A stretch of 64,000 bases of DNA from Microplitis mediator (taxonomy: Eukaryota > Arthropoda > Insecta > Hymenoptera > Braconidae): NCBI RefSeq assembly GCF_029852145.1, contig NC_079978.1, forward strand, positions 10,476,801 to 10,540,800, written 5' to 3'. The position numbers and the translations under genes are program-made. The notes below the pieces were generated by a model. The model was not told the DNA's origin and made no database searches. It saw nothing but the letters and a program-made list of their open reading frames with translations. Below are positions 10,857-21,836 of the stretch, piece by piece; the stretch's first letter is position 1, and each line of letters starts with the position of its first letter.

Positions 10857-11861
10857 CAGCCAACCTAGTAAGTTTAAAAACCAGATGTAAAACTTGTTAT
10901 ATTAAAATCGCTAAGTAAGAATCCGTTTCAAAAAAAAAAAAGAGGAATAAGTTGCAGGAAATAAAATCCCTCTTTATATTTTATCTTATTAAAATCATAT
11001 CTTTACTTCCTCAAAAATTTTTTTTGGAAAGGAATCCTACTCGACCGGCATACACCTCCGGTCGGAAACAGTAAGCTAAAATAAAACAAAAAAAAAAAGA
11101 AAGAGACTCAAATATGGAAACTAACAATAAGATATAACAGAGAGCGGTGACTGGAATTTCCTAAGTTGGAACGAATTATTAAATTTAAAGTCTTTCTCTA
11201 CGTAATTGAATCGGTCATTCTTACCTCAGAATTACTCGTTAGAACAACTTCAATTGATATTCCCACTGGACTTCTTAAAAATTTCTGAAAATTCTAACCG
11301 GATACACCCGCTTTCAAACAATGCCTTCTATTCCCTATGTCTCCTATTAACCGCCAACTACTTCATTTCACCAACCTAAATCAAAAGAAATATCTTTTTA
11401 GAATTCAGCCGGATAAAATGAATAATTAACAAAAAGTAATAACTTACCTCAAATAAAATAAACAACCTCACTTACTAAGTGACCAGCAAAAATCGCTAAC
11501 AAATAGAAGTACAAAAAAAAAGAGAAATTCGTTTTTTTTTATATAAAAAAAAAAAACAAAAAACAAAAAAACAAAAAAAAAAAGGCCATTCGGCAGCCGA
11601 AATGGAAGGTAGATTTTCCAATTAATCTATATAAAAAGTTTCATACATACATATCTTGTGATACATGTTAGTGTATAGTCATGATATGAAATTAGGCTCG
11701 TTTTCTAAGAGTGAGTGTAAAAAAAGACAACGACTATTTTCGATAGAGAACTTTAGATAGTTGATTTGACAAAACATTATATAGGTAATGTAGTAAACTA
11801 ACCTTCACGTAAACAAAGTATAGAAATTTTAATTAGTATGAGATCATAATTGTAATTACTA
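10857..11861. other. Non-coding A/T-rich stretch after element A
   Basis: No ORF, LTR or inverted repeat is visible. There are several A-rich runs, the longest around 11510-11585. No copy of the 694-1892 LTR is present. Confidence 0.6.
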
Positions 11862-12915
11862 TTACGACGGAAAGATCAGTTATAATTATAGGACGTACAG
11901 GTACGATTGAAAGAGCATAAATAATAAAAAAAATACTTTTAAAATATAAAATAGCAGTGAAATTTACAGGTTATTTTGTTCACACTATAATACAACTGAC
12001 GAAATTGTATTATAATGGGAAATGCATAAGTTATGTGAAATGAAAACCATATTTTCAACATTTTTTGATTCCATTAAAATTTTTAAGGCTATCAAATTAT
12101 TGGAAGAAATACTCGAAACATAAAGGTTAAGGTCATAAATTAAAGCTTATTAGTCAAGCTTTAGAATACTTTTTACAGAAATTATCTATGAGTTTCAGTT
12201 TTAAAGTTATATAAACTTTAGAAGTGAATAAAAACTGATTTTTTCGAAAAATCGTGAAAATTTTAAACAGCCATAACTTCAAAACTATTCGAACAATTCA
12301 GCCTATCTTTGAACTTGATCAAGATAATCGCCTATAGAATAAGTGTGGAAAATTTCATTAAGATCCGATAAGAACTGTAGGTGCTATCGTAATGACAAGA
12401 CCAGCTATAATCATATGTCGTAGAGGTACATTTGATACATCATAAGTAATAAAAGAAATACTTTTAAAATATAAAATAGCTGTGAAATTTACAGGTTATT
12501 TTGTGCACTATAAAATACAACTGACGAAACCGGATTATAATGGGAAATTCATAAGTTATGTGGAATGAAACCCATATTTTCAACATTTCTTGATTCCATT
12601 AAAATTTTCAAGGCCATCAAATTATAGGATGAAATGGTCGAAATATAAAGTCTAAGGTCATAAATTAAAGCTTATTAGACAAGCTTTCAGATACTTTTTA
12701 CGGAAATTGTCTATGGGTATTAGTTTTAAAATTATATGAACTTGAATGTGGAAAAAAATTGATTTTTCAAAAAATCATGGAAATTTAAAAAAGCCATAAC
12801 TTCTAAACTAATCAACCGATTTTGCCCATCTTCGAACTTAACCGTGATAATCGCCCATAGAATAAGTGTAAAAAATTTCATTAAGATCTGATAAGAATTG
12901 TAGCCCTAATCGTGT
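11862..12915. repeat. Two tandem copies of a ~525-bp non-coding repeat
   Basis: Copy one (about 11862-12391) and copy two (about 12392-12915) share the same order of phrases: tactttaaaatataaaatagc, gaaatttacaggttattttgt, ccatattttcaacatt, and aagatc(c/t)gataagaa(c/t)tgtag. They differ by scattered substitutions and small indels, so the duplication is old. Neither copy codes. Confidence 0.85.
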
Positions 12916-12935
12916 CCTCAAAACTGCGTTATATC

Positions 12936-12937
<2 letters not shown>

Positions 12938-12974
<37 letters not shown>
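12938..12974. repeat. (TA)n microsatellite
   Basis: An uninterrupted TA dinucleotide run, followed by tacatacatatata. Confidence 0.95.
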
Positions 12975-12978
<4 letters not shown>

Positions 12979-13195
12979 CATATATAAATTTTTTAACGGA
13001 TGGTATTTTTGAACTCTACTCAACTATATATGATAGTTAATGACGAAATTCCTTGAAAAATCGACCATGAGGACAAATACAATAGTTAGATTTTAGAAAA
13101 ATCTACCTAAAAAAACATACAAAGAATTTCTAAGCGTCAATCTTTATTAAGTAAGATGACGTCACAATAAGTAAGTGGTTGTGAAATATTTTCAT

Positions 13196-13744
13196 TTATC
13201 CAGCGACGGCTGGATCGAAAGGATTTACCTCTCCATCAAGATCCACCGAACCTTCATCCTCGGAAATCCCAAGTTCCTCCAATGCCTCGAGTTTAATATC
13301 CTCCTTCTCAATCCTAATGGTTCCCTCGAACAACCAATCGATTGGTTCCATATCCAGTAACCAATCTTCGTCCTCGTCATCGTCATCTTCCTTTTCCTCA
13401 GTCCTCCAAACGTGCTTACTCCAAGCCAAAAATAATTCCTGCTTCAACCGGCTAAGACAGCAGGGCAGGGAAGACGTAGTATTCAAATAATACTTAATAA
13501 ATAAAGTCCATTAAGAACACCAACCACATATAAATTTTTTTTTTCCACTAATTCTAATTAACTTTGTGCAACTTACATGTAGTAAATTATTTCTCACACC
13601 ACAGCAATAATCACAATCACAAATTTGTACCTCCGGGTTCCAAATTGAGAAAATTCGCCTAATATAGGCAAACTCTAAATCCGACCCAACGAAATAGTAG
13701 ATCGGATCGTCAAGGTGATATTTTTGCCCGAATGATAGAGACAT
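13196..13744 (-). pseudogene. Unrecognised small coding remnant with one in-frame stop
   Basis: A single minus-strand frame of about 183 codons is broken only by a TAA at 13511-13513. The first part (13744-13511, ATG start) ends in a Cys-rich segment with CDCDYCC, then HVSC, then CGWC, which could bind zinc. The second part is very acidic (EDDDDEDEDW) with a helix-like tail. The change from Cys-rich to acidic with no frameshift suggests it once coded for one protein, or that the TAA ends a short protein and the rest is chance. I do not recognise the family. Confidence 0.4.
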
Positions 13745-13834
13745 GTTAATTGTGCAAAGTTAAACACTGGAATGACAGTCTTGAGATAAGAATGTTGCGA
13801 TCAGCTGAAATATGAGGAGCTGAGCGACATGAAC

Positions 13835-13856
13835 GTTCAATACAATGGTATTGAAC
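13835..13856. repeat. Perfect 9-bp hairpin
   Basis: GTTCAATAC and GTATTGAAC flank a four-base loop. No gene lies close enough for a terminator role to be argued. Confidence 0.5.
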
Positions 13857-13883
13857 GAAGGTTAATAGTTATTGGCGTAACTA

Positions 13884-14025
13884 GTAGGGTAAGTGATTCA
13901 TAATGTGTCAGCGCGATGCGTTTAGCACGAGTCGCAGGTGCGCAGTATGCACTCGCTTCGCCCGTGCCTGCGCACCGGAGACGAGTGATAAACACATCGC
14001 GCTGACACATTATGACTTACCCTAC
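13884..14025. repeat. GC-rich palindromic MITE-like element
   Basis: The outer arms begin gtagggtaagtg and end cttaccctac. They pair through ataatgtgtcagcgcgatg over about 37-41 bp with a small indel. The interior is also partly self-complementary (cgcaggtgcgca and gtgcctgcgcac). It stands out as GC-rich in an AT-rich region. No clear target-site duplication. Confidence 0.75.
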
Positions 14026-14036
14026 ATGTTGCGCCC

Positions 14037-14372
14037 ATAGTTTTATTCAACTCATATGCGCTATCCACGTCTTATTAATCGCCTAAAAAGCGAAGTCTCA
14101 ATAGCTGTTTAGTGACATGGTGAAAAAAAATATTCGGCATCACAATCTTGGCTACTCAATGGGTAACAACGGGGAATTGTAGTTACCCCATATTCAGTAA
14201 AAGCTCGAAAGATAGTTACGTTTATTTTCATTACGTCACAATGGCCGGGATAGTAGACATCTTTATTGCGTATTGACTAATAATTTTTCATCAGTCGGTA
14301 AGCGGCCATTTAGGGTTCGCATTTTAGGCATGATAAAACGTGAATAGCGCGCATAAGTTGAATAAAATAAAT
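14037..14372. mobile_element. MITE-like element with terminal inverted repeats
   Basis: The left end (agttttattcaact, atgcgctatccacgt, cgcctaaaaagcga) and the right end (tcgcattttaggc, acgtgaatagcgcgcat, agttgaataaaat) pair in inverted order over about 60 bp with mismatches. The 200-bp interior is non-coding. It lies directly beside the 13884-14025 palindrome. Confidence 0.6.
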
Positions 14373-14884
14373 TATTTAGATCTGAAGAATTAGTACAAAA
14401 CTAAAATCTTCCCTGGGTTTTGTTGTTGTTTTTTTTTTGAAAAAAAAAGGTGTTTAAATTTAATTTATCAGAAAACAAAGAATAAATTTTGTTGCTTCCT
14501 GAGGGGACGGGAGCAGTGCTATTATAATTTTTTTTTGGCCTGAAAAAAAAAAATATGCGGAACGAAAAATTTATTAAAACCTACTTACCCCAGTTTAAAC
14601 AGTTCACAGTTATTACAGTAACTATTGAGAATAGAAGCAGTAACAACAATAAAAGAAAAATGTTATGAACGATGTGAACAAAATAATTCTTAAAATAATG
14701 AAATTAAAAGTAAAAGATTCTTGACCTTGCTGATATCAGCAAAATCGACCAATATTCCGCGATTAAGCATTTTGTACCTTCATTCGCAAGTACGTTTAAG
14801 TTCGTTTAAGCAAAAATAATATTATAATATTATTTTATTATTCTATCATATATCATTATATAAAAATAAATACTATATATATAT
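14373..14884. other. Non-coding A/T-rich sequence
   Basis: Contains poly-A and poly-T runs and ends in a short TA repeat; no gene seen. Confidence 0.6.
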
Positions 14885-15340
14885 TGTCACGGGATATTCC
14901 CGACTAGGAATCCAACCAGCGGGAAGTCTCCGTGCAATCAAACTCTGGCTTACCTGTAGCTGGTCGTTGGACGCCAGGTAATTTTTCGAGAGAATTACCA
15001 AACTCGCGACGCGGAATTTGCTCTGATCGCGGTTCAGGGAAAACGAGATCCTCAGGCGTCGGGAACGAGACTGGATAAGGTTAATAATAAAAAAATTAAA
15101 CAACAAAAAAAAACAACAACACAAACAAGAAAAGGTGGCAGACAGTCCAATAAGTAATAATAATAACTGAAGGTATCACGACCTCTGTCAGATTTATTTT
15201 ACACACCAAAAAAAAATAACAATAATTTCGCTACTACCGGCCATACAATTACAATACTTCGCCGGGGTATCACTCGAATCTCATACAGCACTCCTTGTCA
15301 CGCAGCACGCGGATCATTCAACACGCGGATAGTTTTATAG
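14885..15340 (-). mobile_element. Left part of putative solo LTR (continues at 44357)
   Basis: Begins TGTCACGGGATATTCCCG after a flank ending ATAT. The other part ends CCAGATGTCACA at 46040, also followed by ATAT. The two pieces would join into a TG...CA segment of about 2.14 kb flanked by ATAT duplications, with element B inserted inside. In minus orientation it ends CGTGACA, as does the LTR of element B, so it may belong to a related family. The flanking ATAT lies in a TA-rich run, so it is weak evidence by itself. The part contains no gene. Confidence 0.5.
15337..15340. repeat. Target-site duplication ATAG of element B (left)
   Basis: ATAG immediately precedes the LTR here and immediately follows the other LTR at 44353-44356. 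A 4-bp duplication is usual for Ty3/Gypsy integrases. Confidence 0.85.
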
Positions 15341-17313
15341 TGTCACGATCGGAGAGAGTGAAGGCGACGGGCGAAGGGTTATATTTAATTAATTATTTAC
15401 TTGAAAACTACCCGTAATATTTATTCTATAACTCAACCAAGGAGCCAAAAAGGACCGTCACGTGGCTAGTGTGAGAATGTTAAATATTCGGTAATATTTC
15501 GAAATAGTAAATAAGTCTATTTTGTACCGAGCGGAAGTACAATAGACTATCCCGATTATTGACCTGCGTGGCTTAGGATAGGTCCGGGATATTAGAGCGA
15601 ATGGAAAGTAGGTAGGTGAATGTGGGCCCTCGAGAAGTCCCTGTTCTTTACGTCTGTCTCTTTCTGTACCCGTTCACTTGTGAATGTTAGAGCAAGAGGT
15701 ATAACAAGAAAAAGATATATTTTATAAAAGGAAAGAATTGTATATTCTTATATGTTGTTTTACATAGGTGTGTTATACTTTTAACAATATTTAATTAGAC
15801 TTACCACTCAGGTTGAAGTGGTGTACAATTTTTCGCAGATCACACTCTCTCACAGTTCACCAATTTGAATTTATGATTGCGAAATCATACAGTCTATGTC
15901 TTTTATTTTTAATTACACTGGGACACGGCACTGTGGCTTCGTGAATTAGATTCAGCGGAATTAAAAGCACTATTCGGATTCGAAGCTACTGGGGTACCGA
16001 GATGATGCACTCCCCTATCTATCGAATACGAACGCGAGTTATTTTATTTCAATTCAGGATTTAGATCTAGGAGTCCGGATTCCTAGGCTGTGGACCGTCA
16101 CGAGACCGATGATCCTGTTTTGAGCGAGTCGAATCAACCGAGATTTTAGCAAGTTTAAAATTTAAGTATTTGACCAAGGAGCCCGATTGCCTAGGCGGTG
16201 GACCGTCACGTGGCCAATGATTAAAATTTCAGACTCTGATTCGCGGCACTAATCGGACGTGGCCGTTTAGAACTAATCTTTAGGTCGATAGAATTTCAGA
16301 CCAAGAACCGGCGATAGATTTTAGCTATTGACTCGAGATCCGGCAGAGATTACTTTAGATTAGCGATTGACTGCCTTCGTTAGTTTTTCGGCAGTTTATA
16401 TACCCTAGTTTTGAATGGGGGAAGTGTATTGGTTCCTATGGATTTCTTCCTGGTTTAGCTCATCGATGATGATCTAATGAAGTATTACGCAAGGGTACCA
16501 GATTCGGTGGTCATCTTTGTGACAAACAAATGAGTAATTCACGCAGTAGGTGTAGTGTTAGCTATAATTTCCGGGTTTAGGGAATTGAGATGCGTCAAAA
16601 ACATGATGCGTAAGTCTTCCGGGTTTGCATGTGAAAAACAAATGCGTAAGCATGTTGAGCAATCTATGTTATAAGTCCGGTATTGGTAAAAGGGTGTCTA
16701 GATATATCTCAAAAATAAACAAAAATATGATGCGTGAATATTCCGGATTTGGAGGTCATCTTATGTGACAAAAACAACTGAGTAAGCCTATTGAGCAATA
16801 GTTTGGAAATCAAAATATGACTAGAAATATTGAATTTAAGTTATAAGTAACGTCAATCATTTAGCTCGTAAAGTTGTTTACCACGGATTTATCAAAGGCC
16901 CAGTGCACACGTGCAAGCGTCCCAAGTAAAGTGGACGACGATTTCATCATAATTTCGATCATCTATCTGATGCTATGCTTACACACACATACACACACAT
17001 TCTATTGTAAATGTATTGTCGCAAGAAGTACGCAGGTAGGTGTGGATGCAAGATGAGTATACTTCTAAGCATCATAGTTAGACTGAGAAAAGATGACAAA
17101 GAGAAAGGGACAGATAGGTATAACGTAGTCCCATCTGTTTATCCCTGTCCGTTCACGGTCATCGTGCATACACGTACATAGATACCAGAGAAAGGTCAAA
17201 TTATTGGGCGTAGTCGAGTATTTTTGTAAACAAAAATAATGAGAAAAATAAATAATAATATAAACTATTGTTTTGATCGATTAAATCGCAATTTATATGT
17301 ATCGATTGTTACA
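15341..17313 (-). repeat. 3' LTR of element B
   Basis: In element orientation it starts TGTAACAATCGAT and ends CGATCGTGACA. It is the same length as the 5' LTR. At 1973 bp it is long for a Gypsy LTR. It contains repeated phrases of the type aggagccnnnn...ggaccgtcacg at about 15440, 16080 and 16190, and tccgg...gatgcgt phrases at 16560-16760, which may be U3 regulatory repeats. A short ORF around 16874-17056 occurs in both LTRs and is not supported as a gene. Confidence 0.95.
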
Positions 17314-17327
17314 CCTCTACCCTTAAA
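17314..17327 (-). other. Polypurine tract of element B
   Basis: On the minus strand AAGGGTAGAGG directly abuts the start of the 3' LTR, the position expected for the plus-strand primer of reverse transcription. Confidence 0.75.
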
Positions 17328-17621
17328 GTCGTCATCGTCCTCGATGACTTTGATTTATGCAAGTTGCATAAATAAAAGCAATTAGAACTGATTAATATGA
17401 ATTGCGTTTTAATCTTAACCTTTGTGTACTGTGTATTTAAAATAATTTCGAGTTATTCTTGCGGGTGGTTGTCGTGGGTGGTTCTTCATTTTGGTCCCCT
17501 TTTGTCTATTGGCGTTAGTTATTGCGTTCTTGAATCTTCTTGTGACCTTCCTTCCCTTTATCTAGTTGATTGGCGGGTGTCTTGCTTCATATCTTTAAAT
17601 AAAAACTTATAGTTTGTAATA

Positions 17622-17864
17622 TCACGTTATTTCGGCTGTTTGATCTTGGTTGTTGTTACGGAATCGATAAGTTTCTAAAATTTTATAGGTTTTTGGAGGT
17701 TTCGTTGCGATGTACTCGTATGGGGTTATGGGGGTCATCCTTTTTCTTCTTTTGTGGAAATCTGTGGATTTCTTGGGTTTTGATTGGCTTGTGATCCCAC
17801 TTTTCTTGATCTTCTGGTCTTGGAGAGTTTTCTTTATAAACGGAAAGAATCTTTCAATCGTCAC
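17622..17864 (-). CDS. Small basic ORF near the 3' end of element B, unknown
   Basis: An 80-codon ORF in the sense direction of element B, starting at ATG. It is lysine- and arginine-rich (KKTLQDQKIKK, HKRRKRM) with no hydrophobic segment. It lies between the antisense spliced gene and the polypurine tract. Its size is within what chance allows, but the basic composition and position resemble small accessory proteins of complex retroelements. No family recognised. Confidence 0.3.
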   Translation of the reverse strand: MTIERFFPFIKKTLQDQKIKKSGITSQSKPKKSTDFHKRRKRMTPITPYEYIATKPPKTYKILETYRFRNNNQDQTAEIT

Positions 17865-17915
17865 TCAAAGTTTTACTTCGAACAGTGTTTAAAGTAAATA
17901 ATAAAAAAAAACAAA

Positions 17916-18855
17916 ATGTTCCGTGTCAAGATTGAAGATGTCGAGTGTCAAGATGATACTGATATTCGTCAGGATGTAGAAGAGGCCTCTGGAGAACTTG
18001 AGGTGAAAGAAGAGCTTCTGGAGCAGTCACCATCTACACGGGTTCAGGATGAACAGGCTCGGCATCCAGGGGTCCCTACTTCTCCTGAATTGTTGGAGTG
18101 GGCAAATAGTTCTCCTCCGAGAGCTCTCGATTGTTTGGAGATCGCGGACTATGGGGTACGTTGAGTTTGTTTTTCTTTTCTTTCCTTTTCAAAATTATAT
18201 TTATTTATTTCATTTATTTATTCATATATATATTTTTCTTTTTTTTTTTATATATATAGCATCATTCGGGATCCACTGTTACAGTGCACCACACTCTTCT
18301 TGAGTCTACCTCCGAGAGCGAGGGGGAGGATGACATTCCGGTGGAGACTCCAGTCCCGGAAGTTTTCGAGGCCTCTCCTCAACAGGAAGTGGTGGTTCCT
18401 GTAGTGCTGCCGTTGTCGGGGGTAACCATCTACCCCGGTAACAGAGGATTACTTCAAATATCATTTAGAGTTACCTTTTTGGAGGGACATGGGTTCCTGA
18501 TCCCGTTTTCGGATCCGTTGATTACGGTCCTGTCCCCAATGACCACTGACGAGGGCAGATGAGTCACGGAGCACACCCCATGGAGGTTTTTGGATCAGTT
18601 CCGGCATGATACGGTGTTGTCTGTAAGTATCTATCCCATATAAATATATAGAGATTCATATATTTAGATTTTGTGTGTTCTTTATTTAATATATGTTTGT
18701 TATTGTTTCAGCTGATGATAAACTTATGCCCTGCGCATTACCAAGAGCGGATGAGTACCGCCTTGGTCAGAGTCGGCCTGTTGCTGGACGAACTTCGGGA
18801 CGTGGCTTGTTTCCTGAGTCCTCCCTGTGTCTACTGCGGTCAAGGTCTTCTATGA
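17916..18855 (+). CDS. Apparent three-exon gene antisense inside element B; one in-frame TGA
   Basis: Three exons keep one reading frame: 17916-18155 (80 codons, ATG), 18260-18622 (121 codons) and 18712-18855 (47 codons plus TGA). Both introns are phase 0 and small (104 and 89 bp), with GT donors (gtacgt, gtaagt) and T-rich acceptors ending in ag. AATAAA follows at 18935. A single TGA at 18560-18562 interrupts exon 2, while the frame stays open for another 20 codons up to the donor. The N-terminal part is acidic and has two matches to the sumoylation consensus (VKIED, VKEEL). The C-terminal part has several Cys (CPAHY, CVYCG). The family is not recognised. It could be a captured host gene, an antisense accessory gene, or a recent pseudogene. 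Confidence 0.55.
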
Positions 18856-18934
18856 TTGGATGGGCTTGACTTAGAAATACATATATTTTATTTGTATGGT
18901 TTAAGTTATGTTATGATGTAGTTCATGTTTTCCT

Positions 18935-18940
18935 AATAAA
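18935..18940 (+). terminator. Polyadenylation signal AATAAA
   Basis: It lies 80 bases after the stop of the antisense spliced gene and is followed by a T/G-rich stretch (ttttgtttattg). It fits a 3' end for that gene. Confidence 0.45.
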
Positions 18941-19297
18941 ATTTTGTTTATTGTAATCTTGTCTTTTTATGTTGAATTAGTTGTACCCATCCTATTCTAC
19001 TTCCTTTTCATAAATATTTAATTAAGTAGATTAGTAATGTTCACTTGAATGTTACTAGTCTTATAAGATATATTTATCATATACATATATAAGTAACGAG
19101 TGTTAATAAGTTGAAATACTATAAGATATATATACATACATATATATTATTCTTAAGTTCGTATGTTGTTGATGTTTTATACATACGTCGTTTTATAGTT
19201 CGAGTAGTGTTTTCTTTCTTCTCGTTGATTATGGTTCATGTTGTATCCCTACTTATGTTGTGGTAGGAAATTTTCCCTTTTGGGAAGAGGAGGGACG

Positions 19298-19321
19298 TTA
19301 AAGTAAGCACGCTTACTTTAA
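19298..19321. repeat. Perfect 11-bp hairpin
   Basis: TTAAAGTAAGC and GCTTACTTTAA are separated by AC. The hairpin lies in a GC-richer island (19280-19560) inside the otherwise T-rich 3' segment of element B. Confidence 0.7.
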
Positions 19322-19377
19322 GTGGCCCCTCTGATTGTCTTCTCTGTCTAACGTTGGGCCTTATAGTATGGCCGACG

Positions 19378-19385
19378 TGACGTCA
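19378..19385. promoter_or_regulatory. CRE-like palindrome TGACGTCA
   Basis: A full cAMP-response-element/bZIP site within a GC-rich island next to cgcagtgcgatgac. It could serve an internal promoter of element B, but no transcript start is visible. Confidence 0.3.
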
Positions 19386-19951
19386 TGCGCAGTGCGATGA
19401 CATTATTGGTCACAGAACCCAAAGATGCGTGAGTTCATCGTTGATGTCTGTGTTGGAAGACCTTTTTCACTTCTAGGGAGTTTCCGTCGCTGCGGAGTAC
19501 GAGGGGAACCGTGCCCTAGGTCGTGGTTGGTTTCCTCATTTCCATGATGTTGTTGGTGATTCTCTGCACTCACGTGGTCTTAACTTATATCTAATTTACA
19601 TTTTAATTCATATTGTATACCTTTTTAGAATAAATTGACTTTATAAAAATACTGAAATAAAAGAACTTGAAAAATAAAAAATTTAGGATTAAAACTAAAG
19701 TTATATATCGATCATGTAAAGATGCCTTTTCATATATTGATTATTATTATTGCTTATGTACGTTGAAATTAAAATTACATGTTTTATAATTTTTTTTTGT
19801 TTTTTGTTTTTATTGTTTTTTTTTATGCCCAGCAAATTAATAACTTAACTCTAGATATTCCTATGGCCACATAGGTAACTTAACATTAAAACGTATTCAA
19901 AACAATGCACTTATTTCCTAACTTAAAATTTACGCGCCTTACTAATCTAAC

Positions 19952-20203
19952 TTACATAGAGAGAGTTTGATACCTGAATACTGACTTGCTTAACATATGA
20001 TTAATTTACTCTTAAAATCTATAGGTCGTCACATAGTTTATTTCAAATTATATCCTTTATAACTTATAATCACTTAACATGCCGAGAGTACGATACCTAG
20101 TCACTGTCTTACTTAACATATAATTGTTTTCTTAAAATCTATAGATCGTCACATTATTTATTTTACATTATTTCTTCTTTTTTTTTCTTATAACTTATCA
20201 AAT
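19952..20203. repeat. Diverged tandem duplication (~125-bp unit)
   Basis: Both units share gagagt..gatacct, gactt/gtctt.cttaacata, cttaaaatctatag(g/a)tcgtcacat and ataactta. The segment 18941-20969 otherwise contains only AT-rich, poly-T-rich non-coding sequence. Confidence 0.7.
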
Positions 20204-20969
20204 TACTTGAGTGTGCTTTTAGTGTCTTGCATTATTCATTTACTAGATAGATTAGTTTAACAACTTTCCTTACCTTGTCTACCCATCACCTTATATATAT
20301 ATATTTTTTTTTGTAAATTTCATATTTTGTGTGTGTGTTTTTTTTTTTTTTTTTTTTTTTTTTTTGGTCTTGCTGTTTGTGCAAGATTTACTTATCTTAC
20401 CCTTCACCTTTTAATACATATATATACCTTGAAATAATAAGATGCGGTTTGAAAGATGATTAACGGGCCAAATCCATTACCTTTCGTTATTTGTACATAG
20501 ATTTATATTTTAAATCACTTTTTTTTTTAATTAATGTCATTAGTGCGTAATTACACATACTCATGAGCTTTGGCTTCCTTGGATGATACAAGGATAGCTG
20601 AAGACCGGGTATCATGAATATGAGTATTTACACGTTTGAGCATGTATGACTTGCTGTTATTATAACTGGATATTACAACAATGTTTATTGCATTCATATA
20701 TACAAAAAAAAAATGTTTTTTTTTTTTATTTTGTTTTTTTTTTATTTATTTATTTATTTACCTTTTTTTTTATTTGTTTATTGTTTATTTATTATATTTG
20801 TTTTTTTTTTTTTTTATTTTTTTTTTGTTTTTGTGTTTGAACGTGATAAGTTCATTTAGATTGTTATTAGTATTGTTAGTTAGTGATCCCTTTTTACCAT
20901 TTGTTAGTAGTTATAAGGTAAGTAGGTTTGTTACTTGCTTCTTCTGCATGCGGAGAAGTCGGCGATTTG

Positions 20970-21830
20970 TTAGTGGTCAATTGTTACTCTTTTGTTAGTG
21001 GTTATTTTCTTTTGTTTCTTTCGTGAGTTCCTCTTCCTTCGAATTTTTCTTTTGCAATATCGTATTTTAGTTGCTTTGCGTCGGCGAGCCTGTCTTCTGC
21101 GTTTTTGTTTGGTGTACTCAATTCTATCACATTCGGATGCCATGTCATCCATGTAAGTTGGTAGATCTTGAGTTATATCAGGTGAGGTGTTATATGGGTG
21201 GTATAAACTCACGCATGGTTGGTGGTTGCATGAGTGCAGTCCAGACGATAAGTATGGCTCCTCGTAGAATCTTGATATATCGTCCATGAGGTCGAGGTAG
21301 CAGTAGGTGGAAGGTCGTTGGTAAAAATGTTTGACTGCCATCAGGTTGGATAACCTGATCATGGTTTCTCTGAGGTAAATACTAGTCCGATCGTCAGCCC
21401 ATGGTATTTCTCCAAACAGCCGAAGCAAATCTACTTTGTAAACTAATTCTGGATAGTATTCTTGTCGGGCTTTTCGTATTCTGCGTTGTTCTCTGAGGTG
21501 ATTCTTGCTTTTCCAATAATTTCTCATGACTTGTATCTTAAGATCCTTATCTTGGGCAATGACCCAAGCGGCGTGTATTTCCAAGGGGCTCGCTTTAATG
21601 TCCTTGTCGATTTTTATAGGTTTAGGTATTGTGCGTAATTCTGTTTCTAGTTCCAGTTGGTCTGGGTGTTGTTGATAGTATTTACTGCGGCGCAATCGTC
21701 GCAATGTTCTTATACGCGTTCGTTTGAACCAGTGATTTTGGATGATTATAGACGAGACGATGTAAGCGAACTGCATATCTAAACCAAGTGAGAGATTTCT
21801 CGGGAAATACTTAGCTGTCTTGTCCGGCAT
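20970..21830 (-). CDS. 286-aa accessory ORF of element B, very basic C-terminus, unknown
   Basis: The last sense ORF of element B, starting at ATG six bases after the stop of the 164-aa ORF upstream. The N-terminal half is helical and charged (FKRTRIRTLRRLRRSKYY). A middle segment has CNHQPCVSLYHPY. The last 45 residues are almost all Lys/Arg (KQKRRRQARRRKATKI), typical of nucleic-acid binding or nuclear localisation. No signal peptide or membrane segment. No family recognised. The close spacing with the two preceding ORFs and their open state in a young insertion argue that it is real. Confidence 0.65.
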   Translation of the reverse strand: MPDKTAKYFPRNLSLGLDMQFAYIVSSIIIQNHWFKRTRIRTLRRLRRSKYYQQHPDQLELETELRTIPKPIKIDKDIKASPLEIHAAWVIAQDKDLKIQVMRNYWKSKNHLREQRRIRKARQEYYPELVYKVDLLRLFGEIPWADDRTSIYLRETMIRLSNLMAVKHFYQRPSTYCYLDLMDDISRFYEEPYLSSGLHSCNHQPCVSLYHPYNTSPDITQDLPTYMDDMASECDRIEYTKQKRRRQARRRKATKIRYCKRKIRRKRNSRKKQKKITTNKRVTIDH

Positions 21831-21836
21831 TGTATT

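Noticed and set aside
10857..11861. 3' LTR of element A
   Set aside because: No stretch matches 694-1892, neither its start, TATA region nor the well-conserved last 266 bp.
16874..17056. 60-codon ORF in both LTRs of element B
   Set aside because: It includes an acacac microsatellite and has no further support; duplicated only as part of the LTR.
20646..20998. Phe/Leu-rich plus-strand ORFs
   Set aside because: Poly-T translation, antisense to the end of the 286-aa ORF.
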